DNA of 39,510 bases, taken from assembly GCF_018070465.1 (NCBI RefSeq), contig NZ_JAGPXT010000041.1, positions 1-39,510 of the forward strand, written 5' to 3'. The notes beneath the pieces were generated by a model. That model was not told where the DNA came from, searched no databases, and worked only from the letters and a program-made list of their open reading frames with translations. Numbering within the stretch: position 1 is the first letter of the stretch; each line of letters opens with the position of its first letter. Of this stretch, positions 16,391 through 24,183 are shown piece after piece. A program made the position numbers and the translations under genes. Source of the DNA: Micromonospora sp. C95. Its GTDB lineage: Bacteria; Actinomycetota; Actinomycetes; Mycobacteriales; Micromonosporaceae.

Positions 16391-17370
16391 CACGAGGAGC
16401 CAGTCTGCCACGTCGTGGTCGCATCGGGTGGCGGGCGGTCCGCGAGGCGGGACGCGGTGACGAAACGCGGCCGGCCGGCCAGGTCCCGGTGGTCGACGAT
16501 CGCGGCGTACCGACCGTCGGCGGCGAGCAGGGCGGGCAGCACCGCGCCGTGGCTGTCGTCGTGCTCGATGCCGAGAGCGCCGCCGGGTGACAGCAGAGAA
16601 CCCGCGCGGTCGATCACCCGGCGGATGACGTCCAGCCCGTCCGCCCCACCGAACACGGCCTCCGCCGGGTCATGCTCGGCCACCTCCGGAGGTACGGCCA
16701 CGGCGAGCGGGACGTACGGCGGGTTGCACAGCAGCACGTCCACCTGACCTGCCAGCTCGGCCAGCAGCGCCGCATCGGTGACGTCCGCCGCCACCACCTC
16801 GATCGGCCGGTCACCGGCGGCGACCCGATCCGCCGCGTTGCGCCGCAGCCAGGACAGCGCCTGCGGCGAGCGTTCCACCGCCACCACCCGGGCCTGCGGC
16901 ACCTCGGACGCCACCGACAGGGCGATCGCCCCCGACCCGCTGCACAGGTCCACCACCAGCGGCTCCGGCCGCCCGTCCGCCTGCCCGCCGTCGTTGCCCG
17001 CGACCCGCCGGGCCTGGTCGACGCCCCAGCCAGCGAGCAGTTCGGTCTCCGGGCGTGGCACGAAGACACCCGGCCCGACGGCCAGCTCCAGGTGCCGGAA
17101 ACCGGCGGTGCCGGTGAGATACTGCAACGGTTCCCGTCGGGACCGACGGACCACAAGCGCTCGGTAGGCGTCGAGTTGCTCGTCGGTGAAGCCGTCCGCC
17201 AGGGCCAACCGCCCGCGAGGGATCTCGAGCACGTACGCGGCCAGCAGCTCGGCCTCCACGCGGGCCGAGGTCACGCCGCCGGTGGCGAGAGCACGGGCCG
17301 CGTCGGCGATCACGGACGTCGGACGGTGACGTCTCGTCCCTTCGGACGGGTGTTGCGGTGCGGTGGTCAC
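16390..17370 (-). CDS. prmC: Release factor N5-glutamine methyltransferase
   Basis: 326 residues from the GTG at 17370. An N-terminal helical domain contains RREPLQYLTGTAGFRHLEL. The class I methyltransferase domain has FVPRPETE at about 103-110, SAM motif DLCSGSGAIA at 141-150 and catalytic NPPY at 216-219. It methylates the Gln of the GGQ motif in release factors; prfA, the substrate gene, is 1.6 kb away on the same strand, interrupted only by the opposite-strand GGDEF gene. A CATGAT box lies 7-12 bases before the GTG, consistent with a leaderless transcript. The longer open frame upstream is not family-like. Confidence 0.93.
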   Translation of the reverse strand: MTTAPQHPSEGTRRHRPTSVIADAARALATGGVTSARVEAELLAAYVLEIPRGRLALADGFTDEQLDAYRALVVRRSRREPLQYLTGTAGFRHLELAVGPGVFVPRPETELLAGWGVDQARRVAGNDGGQADGRPEPLVVDLCSGSGAIALSVASEVPQARVVAVERSPQALSWLRRNAADRVAAGDRPIEVVAADVTDAALLAELAGQVDVLLCNPPYVPLAVAVPPEVAEHDPAEAVFGGADGLDVIRRVIDRAGSLLSPGGALGIEHDDSHGAVLPALLAADGRYAAIVDHRDLAGRPRFVTASRLADRPPPDATTTWQTGSS

Positions 17371-17440
17371 GCAATAATCATGAGGCGTCGCCGTGCACGT
17401 GCATAAGCGGGTGCAGCGGCACACCGACAGGAGGTCGCGG
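17371..17440. promoter_or_regulatory. Divergent intergenic region prmC / GGDEF gene
   Basis: The 70 bases must hold both promoters. They include a perfect ten-base palindrome TGCACGTGCA (17394-17403), a possible operator, and CATGAT near the prmC start. No experimental or comparative support is available from the sequence alone. Confidence 0.3.
17429..17434 (+). promoter_or_regulatory. Ribosome binding site of the GGDEF gene
   Basis: A full AGGAGG lies six bases before the GTG at 17441. It selects that start over the ATG at 17393, which has no such site. Confidence 0.85.
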
Positions 17441-18991
17441 GTGGGCTGGCTCGACCGGGTCGAGGACCAGGTTGACGCCCTGACGAAGGCGCGGGCGTTG
17501 CAGGAGGTGAGCCGTTCCACCGAGGCGTACGGGCTCCTGGATCAGGTGCTGCGTGCCACCCGCGACCCGCACGCCCGCGCCGACGCGCTCGTGCAGCGGC
17601 TCTCGGCCCTGATCAATCTCGGGCGCACCGCCGAGTACACCCGCGCCATCGAGGAGGCGTCCGCGGCCGTACGCGACCTCGCCGAGCCCTATCTGCACGG
17701 GCACCTCAACGCCCTGGCCGCGCTGGCCGCCCACCATCAGGGCGCGCTGGACCGCTGCGTGACGCACCTGGTCAAGGCCGCCCGGGCACTCGGAGCGGTG
17801 GAGGATCCGGACCGGGACACCGCCTGGGGCTGGCACGACCTGGCGATGGCGTACTCGTACCTCAGCTTCCACGGCTACGCGCTGGGCGCGATCGAACGCG
17901 CCCGACAGCTCGGCACCGCCGCCGGCATCCCGGAGGAGACGTTCGCCGCACCGGGCATCCGGCTGCGCAACGCGGTCGCCCTGGACCACACCGGCGACAG
18001 CGACGGCTGTCTGCGCGTACTGCGGGATGTCGGCGGTGACCTGGGCCGGTTCGTCACCGCCGGGCGTGCCGACCGGCTGCGCCCCAGCAGCCTGGCCGCC
18101 TACGGCTACGCCGCCGCCCGCCGGTGCGCCCTCGGCGACGAGATCGACCCTGTCCCGGGCCTGGACCCGGCCCGGCTGCTCGGCTACGGCGCGGACAGTG
18201 CCCGGGCCCGCGACATGCGCCAGCTCGGCCAGGTGTGCCTCGCCATCGCCAGCGGACGCCCGATCGAGGCGGTCACCCGGCTGGACACCGTCCAGGTATC
18301 CGCCGAGACGCTCGGCGCTGCCGAGGCACCCCGGCTGCGCAGCATGGCGCTGGGACGAGCCGGCGACCACGCCGCCGCGCACCGCGCCGACCGGCTGGCC
18401 TTCCGGCTCGCCGCGCAGCGCCACGACCGGCTCCGCGACGTCTACATCGACGGCATCGCCGCCCGGATCGACCACGAGGAGATGCGCCGCGAGGCGGCCC
18501 GGTTCGAGGGCGAGGCGTTGACCGACCCGCTGACCGGGCTGCCCAACCGGCGCCGGCTGGAGCGCTACATCGCGGCCGTGGTCGCCCGGGGCGAACGGGT
18601 GGTGATCGGCGTCTGCGACCTGGACGGGTTCAAGGCGGTGAACACGCGGCACGGGCACCACTCGGGGGACCTGGTCCTGCAACGTGTCGCCGGAGTCATC
18701 AACCGGGTGATGCGTCGGGGCGACTTCGTCGCCCGCTACGGCGGCGACGAGTTCGTGGTGGTGCTGCCGGAAGCGGGGATGACCGAGGCGGCCGAGGTGG
18801 CCCGGCGGATCGACGCCGCCGTCCGCACCGAGGACTGGGAGTCGCTGGTACCCGGCACCCCGGTCGGGGTCAGCATCGGCTTCGCCGAGGTGGGCACCGG
18901 CGGCCCCGGCCAGCGGGACGCGCTCGGCGCCGCCTTCGAGGCCGCCGACCGGGAGATGCTGCGGTCCAAGGCCCGGCCGCGTAGCGCCTGA
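17441..18991 (+). CDS. Diguanylate cyclase with N-terminal TPR-like region
   Basis: 516 residues. The first ~340 are Ala/Leu/Arg-rich helical repeats resembling TPRs (EAYGLLDQVLRATRDPHARA, LNALAALAAHHQGALDRCV), with no membrane helix, so the protein is probably cytosolic. The GGDEF domain starts near DPLTGLPNRRRLERY. The active site is an intact GGDEF at 434-438 with metal-binding DLDGFKAVNTRHGH. An RxxD inhibitory site (RRGD, 425-428) lies exactly five residues before it, so product inhibition by c-di-GMP is expected. No EAL domain is present. The gene is divergent from prmC and convergent with prfA. Confidence 0.92.
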   Translation: MGWLDRVEDQVDALTKARALQEVSRSTEAYGLLDQVLRATRDPHARADALVQRLSALINLGRTAEYTRAIEEASAAVRDLAEPYLHGHLNALAALAAHHQGALDRCVTHLVKAARALGAVEDPDRDTAWGWHDLAMAYSYLSFHGYALGAIERARQLGTAAGIPEETFAAPGIRLRNAVALDHTGDSDGCLRVLRDVGGDLGRFVTAGRADRLRPSSLAAYGYAAARRCALGDEIDPVPGLDPARLLGYGADSARARDMRQLGQVCLAIASGRPIEAVTRLDTVQVSAETLGAAEAPRLRSMALGRAGDHAAAHRADRLAFRLAAQRHDRLRDVYIDGIAARIDHEEMRREAARFEGEALTDPLTGLPNRRRLERYIAAVVARGERVVIGVCDLDGFKAVNTRHGHHSGDLVLQRVAGVINRVMRRGDFVARYGGDEFVVVLPEAGMTEAAEVARRIDAAVRTEDWESLVPGTPVGVSIGFAEVGTGGPGQRDALGAAFEAADREMLRSKARPRSA

Positions 18992-18996
18992 GCCGT

Positions 18997-19013
18997 CCGC
19001 TGAGGCTCAGCGG
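18997..19013. terminator. Convergent mini-terminator at the GGDEF and prfA stops
   Basis: CCGCTGAG (18997-19004) and CTCAGCGG (19006-19013) form a hairpin that overlaps the prfA stop codon and follows the GGDEF stop by five bases. It could end both convergent transcripts. The stem is short and has no T-run. Confidence 0.4.
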
Positions 19014-20095
19014 CGGGTCAGCTCCGCGTCGCCCGCCAGGCGCGCGGCCCGGTCCGCCTCGCCGAGCGCGTCGAGCACGCCGTCCAGCTCCCCGGCGAGC
19101 ACCAGGTCGAGGTTGTACGCGGTGAAGCCGATCCGGTGGTCGGTGATCCGGTTCTGCGGAAAGTTGTAGGTGCGGATCCGCTCCGAGCGGTCCACCGTAC
19201 GCACCTGGGCCTTGCGGGCGTCCGACGCGGCGGCGTCGGCCTGCTCCTGCGCGGCGGCCAGCAGCCGGGCGCGCAGAATCCGCATCGCCTGCTCCCGGTT
19301 CTGCAACTGGGACTTCTCGTTCTGGCACGAGACCACGATGCCGGTGGGCAGGTGGGTGATCCGCACCGCCGAGTCCGTGGTGTTCACCGACTGGCCGCCG
19401 GGACCGGACGAGCGGAACACGTCGATGCGCAACTCGTTCGGGTCGATGGTGACGTCGACCTCCTCGGCCTCCGGCAGCACCAGTACGCCGGCCGCGCTGG
19501 TGTGGATGCGTCCCTGCGACTCGGTGACCGGGACCCGCTGCACCCGGTGCACGCCGCCCTCCCACTTCAACCGGGACCAGACGCCGTTGCCACCCTCGGG
19601 CGCACCCTTCGTCTTGATCGCCAGCGAGACGTCCTTGACCCCGCCGAGGTCGGAATCCTGGGCGTCGATGACCTCGGTGACCCAGCCGCGCCGCTCCGCG
19701 TACCGGGTGTACATCCGCAGTAGGTCACCGGCGAACAGCGCGGATTCCTCGCCGCCCTCGCCCGCCTTGATCTCGACGATGACGTCCTTGGCGTCGTGCG
19801 GGTCACGCGGGATGAGCAGTTCGGCGAGACGCTCCTCCAGCACTGGCAGCGTCGCCGCGATCGTCTCGGCCTCGGCGGCGAAGGAGGCGTCCTCTGCGGC
19901 GAGTTCGCGCGCCGCGGCGAGATCGGCGCGGGCCTGCTCCAACTCGGCGGCGGCCTTGTGCAGCGGCACCAACTCGGCGTAGCGACGCCCGACCCGGCGG
20001 GCGGTGCCCTGGTCGGCGTGGATCGCGGGGTCGGCCAGTCGCTTCTCCAACTCGGCGTACTCGTCGAGGAGGGCGGCCAGGCGTTCACTGCTCAT
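19007..20095 (-). CDS. prfA: Peptide chain release factor 1
   Basis: 362 residues. GGQ at 233-235 in SSGPGGQSVNTTDSA catalyses peptide release and is the target of PrmC. The codon-recognition tripeptide is PVT at 189-191, the RF1 type reading UAA and UAG; RF2 carries SPF there. AGEGGEESALF and the C-terminal helix TYNFPQNRITDHRIG are typical. AAGGAG lies about ten bases before the ATG. Length is normal. Confidence 0.97.
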   Translation of the reverse strand: MSSERLAALLDEYAELEKRLADPAIHADQGTARRVGRRYAELVPLHKAAAELEQARADLAAARELAAEDASFAAEAETIAATLPVLEERLAELLIPRDPHDAKDVIVEIKAGEGGEESALFAGDLLRMYTRYAERRGWVTEVIDAQDSDLGGVKDVSLAIKTKGAPEGGNGVWSRLKWEGGVHRVQRVPVTESQGRIHTSAAGVLVLPEAEEVDVTIDPNELRIDVFRSSGPGGQSVNTTDSAVRITHLPTGIVVSCQNEKSQLQNREQAMRILRARLLAAAQEQADAAASDARKAQVRTVDRSERIRTYNFPQNRITDHRIGFTAYNLDLVLAGELDGVLDALGEADRAARLAGDAELTRR

Positions 20096-20131
20096 GCTGG
20101 AATTCGCTCCTTGTGACCGGACAGAGACGGA

Positions 20132-20170
20132 CGACGCCCGCGCCCGGCGGGAAACCGGACGCGGGCGTCG
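20132..20170 (-). terminator. Hairpin between rpmE and prfA
   Basis: CGACGCCCGCG (20132-20142) pairs with CGCGGGCGTCG (20160-20170); after one mismatch the stem continues with four more pairs. It begins ten bases past the rpmE stop. It should terminate or attenuate rpmE, leaving prfA to a promoter in or after the hairpin. Confidence 0.65.
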
Positions 20171-20179
20171 GACGAGGAG

Positions 20180-20404
20180 CTACTTGGCCTTCTTGCCCTG
20201 AACCTTGGCGTACTTCTGCTGGAACTTCGCGACCCGACCAGCGGTGTCCAGCACACGCTGCTTACCCGTGTAGAACGGGTGGCAGGCGCTGCACGTCTCG
20301 ACGTGGATCGAGCCGCCCTTGGCGGTGCTGCGGGTGGTGAAGGTGTTACCGCAGGAGCAGCTGACCTCGGTGGTCACGTACTCCGGGTGGATGTTGGGCT
20401 TCAT
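20180..20404 (-). CDS. rpmE: 50S ribosomal protein L31, zinc-binding (C+) type
   Basis: 74 residues from the ATG at 20404. MKPNIHPEY is the typical start, and the zinc ligands are intact: CSC at 16-18 and CSAC at 38-41. Many actinobacteria keep a second, cysteine-free L31 for zinc starvation; none is visible in this window. The C-terminus is Lys-rich, as usual. The gene lies between rho and prfA, its standard place. A GAGG-containing site lies upstream, and the 422-base gap to rho should hold the promoter. Confidence 0.97.
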   Translation of the reverse strand: MKPNIHPEYVTTEVSCSCGNTFTTRSTAKGGSIHVETCSACHPFYTGKQRVLDTAGRVAKFQQKYAKVQGKKAK

Positions 20405-20646
20405 GTCGCCTCGGTCCTCTCGTCTCTGGTCGCCGGGTCGCCCCTGTGCCTGCTGGTGAGGGCGTGAACCGGAACCGGTGGCCGATTGACCAGTGTGCCA
20501 CGGGCCTCGGTGGGCCCCGGAATCGGGCCGACACCGACTGGTCGCCGGTAGCAACATCGGGCCTCGCGTACGCATTCCCACCACCTGCGCGAAGCATTCC
20601 TGCACCCGCCCCGCCGCCACCGGCAAAAAGATACCTACCTCCCCAC

Positions 20647-20719
20647 CCCTTTGCTCTGCTTCAACCGGCGCACTGGTTCCGGCCGGCCTCCGGTGCGTGG
20701 GGTGAAGCAGAGCAAAGGG
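20647..20719. repeat. 17-bp perfect inverted repeat in the rho-rpmE gap
   Basis: CCCTTTGCTCTGCTTCA (20647-20663) and its exact complement at 20703-20719 flank a 39-base spacer that itself has CCGG-rich pairing. The gap 20405-20826 has no convincing gene. It holds this structure, a purine/pyrimidine-skewed tract (about 20615-20655) and the rho terminator. The AT-richer 17-mer stands out from its surroundings and does not recur elsewhere in the window. It may be a dispersed genomic repeat or an rpmE leader/attenuator. Confidence 0.6.
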
Positions 20720-20767
20720 CCGGAACCCGAGAGGGTACGGGCGGCGAGACACGGGCCGATCCGGCAC

Positions 20768-20807
20768 ACGAGTGGGGCGTGGCCGGATCCGGCCACGCCC
20801 CACTCGT
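20768..20807 (-). terminator. 40-base perfect palindrome, probable rho terminator
   Basis: The 40 bases are fully self-complementary, with 20-base arms around GGATCC, starting 20 bases past the rho stop. It is read as the terminator of rho. No T-run follows on the minus strand. Confidence 0.7.
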
Positions 20808-20826
20808 CGATCTTCGTCGGCGGAGG

Positions 20827-22854
20827 CTACTCCCCCGGCGTCGACTTGGCGATCTGCATCAGGAACTCGATGTTGGTACGGGACTGCTTGAGCCGATCCA
20901 GCAGAAGGTCGAGCGCCGCCTGCGAGTCCAGCGAGTGCAGCACCTTGCGGAGCTTGTGCACGATGGCCAACTCCTCCGGCGCGAGCAGGATCTCCTCCTT
21001 GCGCGTACCGGACGGGTGGATGTCGATGGCCGGGAAGGTCCGCTTGTCGGCGATCTTCCGGTCCAGCTTCAGCTCCGCGTTGCCGGTGCCCTTGAACTCC
21101 TCGAAGATGACCGTGTCCGCCATCGAACCGGTCTCCACCAGGGCGGTGGCGAGGATGGTCAGCGAGCCGCCGTTCTCGATGTTGCGGGCCGCACCGAGGA
21201 AACGCTTCGGCGGGTACAACGCGGTGGAGTCGATACCACCCGACATGATCCGACCGCTGGCCGGCGCCGCGAGGTTGTACGACCGACCGAGCCGGGTCAC
21301 CGAGTCGAGCAGCACGACGACGTCGTGGCCCAGCTCGACCAGGCGCTTGGCCCGCTCGATCGCCAGCTCGGCGACGGTGGTGTGGTCCTGCGGCGGGCGG
21401 TCGAACGTGGCCGCGACGACCTCGCCCTTGACCGACCGCTGCATGTCGGTGACCTCTTCGGGTCGCTCGTCGACAAGCACCACCATCAGGTGGCACTCCG
21501 GGTTGTTGTGCGTGATGGCGTTGGCGATCGCCTGCAGCACCATGGTCTTACCGGCCTTCGGCGGCGAGACGATCAGCGCCCGCTGCCCCTTGCCGATCGG
21601 CATGACCAGGTCGATGACCCGGGTGGTGAGGATGTGCGGCTCGGTCTCCAGCCGCAGCCGCTCCTGCGGGTACAGCGGGGTGAGCTTGTAGAACTCCGGC
21701 CGGCGCTTGGCCTCGTCCGGCTCCATCCCGTTGATGGTGTCCAGCCGGACCAGCGGGTTGTACTTGTCGCGCCGCTGCTCGCCGTCACGCGCCGCCCGTA
21801 CCGCGCCGGTGATCGCGTCACCGCGCCGCAGGCCGTACTTCTTGATCTGGGACATCGACACGTAGACGTCGTTGGGACCGGCCAGGTAGCCGGTGGTCCG
21901 GACGAAGGCGTAGTTGTCGAGCACGTCGACGATGCCGGCCACCGGAACGAGCACGTCGTCCTCGCTGACCTGCGGCTCACGACCGCCGTCGCCGCCCGAA
22001 TCGTTGCGGTCACCCCGGCCCCGCCGACGGTCCCGGAAACGGCTGCGCCGGCTGCGCCGACCGCCGCCCTCGCCGTCGTCGTCACCGTCGTTGTCCCGGT
22101 CGGCGCGCTGGCCGCGCTCGCCCCGGTCACCCCGGTCGCCGCGCTCAGCACGGTCGCCCCGGTCGCCCCGGTCGCCCCGGTCGGCGGCACGCTCGCCGCG
22201 CTCGGACCGTTCTGCGGCACGGTCGCCACGCTCAGCCCGCTCGCCACGATCGGCGCGGTCGCCCCGGTCGGCACGGTCGGCACGGTCGCCCCGGTCGGCA
22301 CGGTCGCCACGCTCAGCCCGCTCGCCCCGATCGGCGGCACGATCGCTACGGTCGCCACGATCGCCACGATCGCCGCGTTCGGCGCCACGATCACGGCCGG
22401 ACCGGCCCTCGGACCGCTCGCCGTCGGCGGCGGCCTCCTCGGCACGCGGTTCCGCCAGGGCGGTCCGGCTGCGCCGGGTACGGCCACGACCCTCGCTCTC
22501 GACGCTCGCCGCCGGCTGTTCGGCGCCACGGCGTTCGGCCTCCGGCCGCTCGCCGGTGTCCCGTACCTCCGCGTGCACCTCCTCGCGGACCGGCGCGGCG
22601 GCCGCCGCGACCTCGGCCCGTGGTCGAGGGGCCCCGGCAGCGCCGCCCTGCCGCTCGGTGATCGCGCTGATCAACTCGCCCTTGCGCATGCGAGCCGTCC
22701 CCGAGATGCCGAGCGACGCGGCCAGGCTCTGCAGCTCCGGCAGCAGCATCGCCGACAGGCCGGTGCCGCTGCGCCGACGGCGGGCGGGGGCAGCGGTGGT
22801 GGCATCGCCAGCGACGTTGGAAACATCCGACGTCACGTCGGTGGTGTCGCTCAA
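20827..22854 (-). CDS. rho: Transcription termination factor Rho
   Basis: 675 residues from the TTG at 22854, with AGGGAAGG six bases upstream. Domain order: an N-terminal Rho_N/SAP-like helix bundle (about 33-70, LLPELQSLAASLGISGTARM), a low-complexity Arg/Asp/Gly/Glu segment (148-292), the RNA-binding cold-shock domain (about 300-375) and the RecA-type ATPase with Walker A SPPKAGKT at 430-437. LVDERPEEVTD and LLDSVTRLGRSYN are typical. The insert makes it about 255 residues longer than E. coli Rho. Actinobacterial Rho proteins commonly have such inserts, which help RNA binding on GC-rich transcripts. Confidence 0.97.
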   Translation of the reverse strand: MSDTTDVTSDVSNVAGDATTAAPARRRRSGTGLSAMLLPELQSLAASLGISGTARMRKGELISAITERQGGAAGAPRPRAEVAAAAAPVREEVHAEVRDTGERPEAERRGAEQPAASVESEGRGRTRRSRTALAEPRAEEAAADGERSEGRSGRDRGAERGDRGDRGDRSDRAADRGERAERGDRADRGDRADRADRGDRADRGERAERGDRAAERSERGERAADRGDRGDRGDRAERGDRGDRGERGQRADRDNDGDDDGEGGGRRSRRSRFRDRRRGRGDRNDSGGDGGREPQVSEDDVLVPVAGIVDVLDNYAFVRTTGYLAGPNDVYVSMSQIKKYGLRRGDAITGAVRAARDGEQRRDKYNPLVRLDTINGMEPDEAKRRPEFYKLTPLYPQERLRLETEPHILTTRVIDLVMPIGKGQRALIVSPPKAGKTMVLQAIANAITHNNPECHLMVVLVDERPEEVTDMQRSVKGEVVAATFDRPPQDHTTVAELAIERAKRLVELGHDVVVLLDSVTRLGRSYNLAAPASGRIMSGGIDSTALYPPKRFLGAARNIENGGSLTILATALVETGSMADTVIFEEFKGTGNAELKLDRKIADKRTFPAIDIHPSGTRKEEILLAPEELAIVHKLRKVLHSLDSQAALDLLLDRLKQSRTNIEFLMQIAKSTPGE
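21979..22413 (-). repeat. Low-complexity coding repeat in rho
   Basis: This part of rho encodes residues 148-292, built from repeats of RGD, RAD, RGE and RAE triplets (units of 9, 12 and 15 bases such as GACCGGGGC). The plus strand reads as CGGTCGCCC-like repeats and opens long false frames. Phase is kept throughout. Such repeats can expand or contract by slippage and are easy to misassemble. Confidence 0.85.
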
Positions 22855-23150
22855 TGGATTCCTTCCCTCGATAGGCCGGGACTGCCCGGAATCGACTACA
22901 GGTGGCCGGGCGGCCTCGGTACACCCGCCTCGCATGACGCTTCGCGGGAGTCTTTGACACAGCAGCCGGTCGGTCTCCCGACCCACCAGATGCAGCGGTG
23001 GGCGGGTTTCGCCGTCTGCGGCGACCAGTGAAGACTGCGGTGCGGCGTTAGCCTAGGCAGGGATGACGGGCTTACCGCCGAAAGCTTCGGGGGTGCGCCG
23101 ACCCGCAGGGAGATCGCATGCTTCGCGGCTGTGCTAAGTCTAGAGCGTAA
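22855..23150 (-). other. Upstream region and possible leader of rho
   Basis: The 296 bases between rho and thrB have no coding signal. On the minus strand a TAGACT hexamer lies at 23142-23137, just past the thrB stop, and TAGGCT occurs at about 23056-23051; both resemble actinobacterial -10 boxes. If the first is used, the rho leader would be about 280 bases, long enough for the Rho-dependent autoregulation known in other bacteria. This is inference. Confidence 0.3.
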
Positions 23151-24104
23151 TCAACTCTTACGACCTGCGGCAACAGGGTCCCGCTCCGCGTGTCCGAGTC
23201 TACCCCGCTCGACCTGCGCCCCGCATACATCTACCGGCAACCGCAGCAGCCGCCAGTCTGTTCCCGCGTCGAATTCTACGGGCAGCTCGGACAGGGCGAG
23301 CACGGTGGGCCCGGCACCACTGACCACGGCCGCCACACCGGCCGCACGCAGCTCGTTGACCAGGGTATTCGTGTCCGGCATCGACGCCGCGCGATAGCCC
23401 TGGTGCAACCGATCGGCGGTCGCCGGCAGCAGCAGCGCCGGCTGTGTGGTCAACGCGTGCACCAGCAGCGCCGCGCGGCCGGCGTTGAACGCGGCATCGG
23501 GGTGCGGCACGGTGGCCGGCAGCGCCGCACGGGCCGAGGCGGTCAGCCCCCGCTCGGCCGGCACCAGCACCGAGGGGCGTACCTCGTCGGCCACCGGCAG
23601 CGACACCGCCCGGGAACCGTCCGGCTCCGTCCAGGCCAGGGTGAAGCCGCCGAGCAGGCAGGGTGCGACATTGTCCGGATGGCCCTCGATCTCGGCGGCC
23701 AGCCGCAGCACCGCGTCGTCACCGAGGCGACTCTCGCCCTCCGTCACCAGCGCCCGGGCCAGCAGCACCCCGGCGACGATCGCCGCCGACGAGGAGCCGA
23801 GGCCGCGCGCCTGCGGGATGCGGTTGACGCAATCCACCACCAGCCCGGGTGGTTGCCCGCCGAGCGCGTCGAAGGTCGCGCGCATGGCGCGTACCACCAG
23901 ATGACCGTCGTCCACCGGCAGGTCGCCGGCTCCCTCGCCGGTCACCGTCACCGTCACGCCCCCGGCCGTCACCTCTGCGGCGACGTGGTCGTGGAGCGCG
24001 AGGGCCAGCCCCAGCGCGTCGAAGCCCGGCCCCAGGTTCGCACTGGTGGCCGGCACCCGGACCCGGACCGGTTCGGCGACGAATGTGGTCGACACGCCGC
24101 CCAT
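23151..24104 (-). CDS. thrB: Homoserine kinase
   Basis: 317 residues from the ATG at 24104; a GTG at 24095 (VSTTFVAEPV) would give 314, and neither has a strong ribosome site. GHMP-kinase motifs: VRVPATSANLGPGFDALGLA at the N-terminus, the ATP loop IPQARGLGSSSAAIVAG, and VSGAGPTVLAL near the C-terminus. It phosphorylates homoserine for threonine synthase. Its usual partner thrC is about 5.3 kb away, beyond two transporter genes. It is followed by rho, the typical actinobacterial neighbour. Confidence 0.95.
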   Translation of the reverse strand: MGGVSTTFVAEPVRVRVPATSANLGPGFDALGLALALHDHVAAEVTAGGVTVTVTGEGAGDLPVDDGHLVVRAMRATFDALGGQPPGLVVDCVNRIPQARGLGSSSAAIVAGVLLARALVTEGESRLGDDAVLRLAAEIEGHPDNVAPCLLGGFTLAWTEPDGSRAVSLPVADEVRPSVLVPAERGLTASARAALPATVPHPDAAFNAGRAALLVHALTTQPALLLPATADRLHQGYRAASMPDTNTLVNELRAAGVAAVVSGAGPTVLALSELPVEFDAGTDWRLLRLPVDVCGAQVERGRLGHAERDPVAAGRKS

Positions 24105-24183
24105 GCTAGGGACAGCCGCCACCGATGGGGAGCATCGCCCGGCACCTGGGACGCCGGACACCGGTGGTCCCGGCCGGCTCGCG

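Noticed and set aside
22090..22400. Regular CGGTCGCCC-like repeats resembling a CRISPR or minisatellite
   Set aside because: The repeats are in frame within rho and encode the RGD/RAD segment; there are no unique spacers of uniform size.
20446..23031. 861-codon plus-strand frame across rho
   Set aside because: It is antisense to rho; its Thr/Ala/Val repeats are the complement of the rho low-complexity segment.
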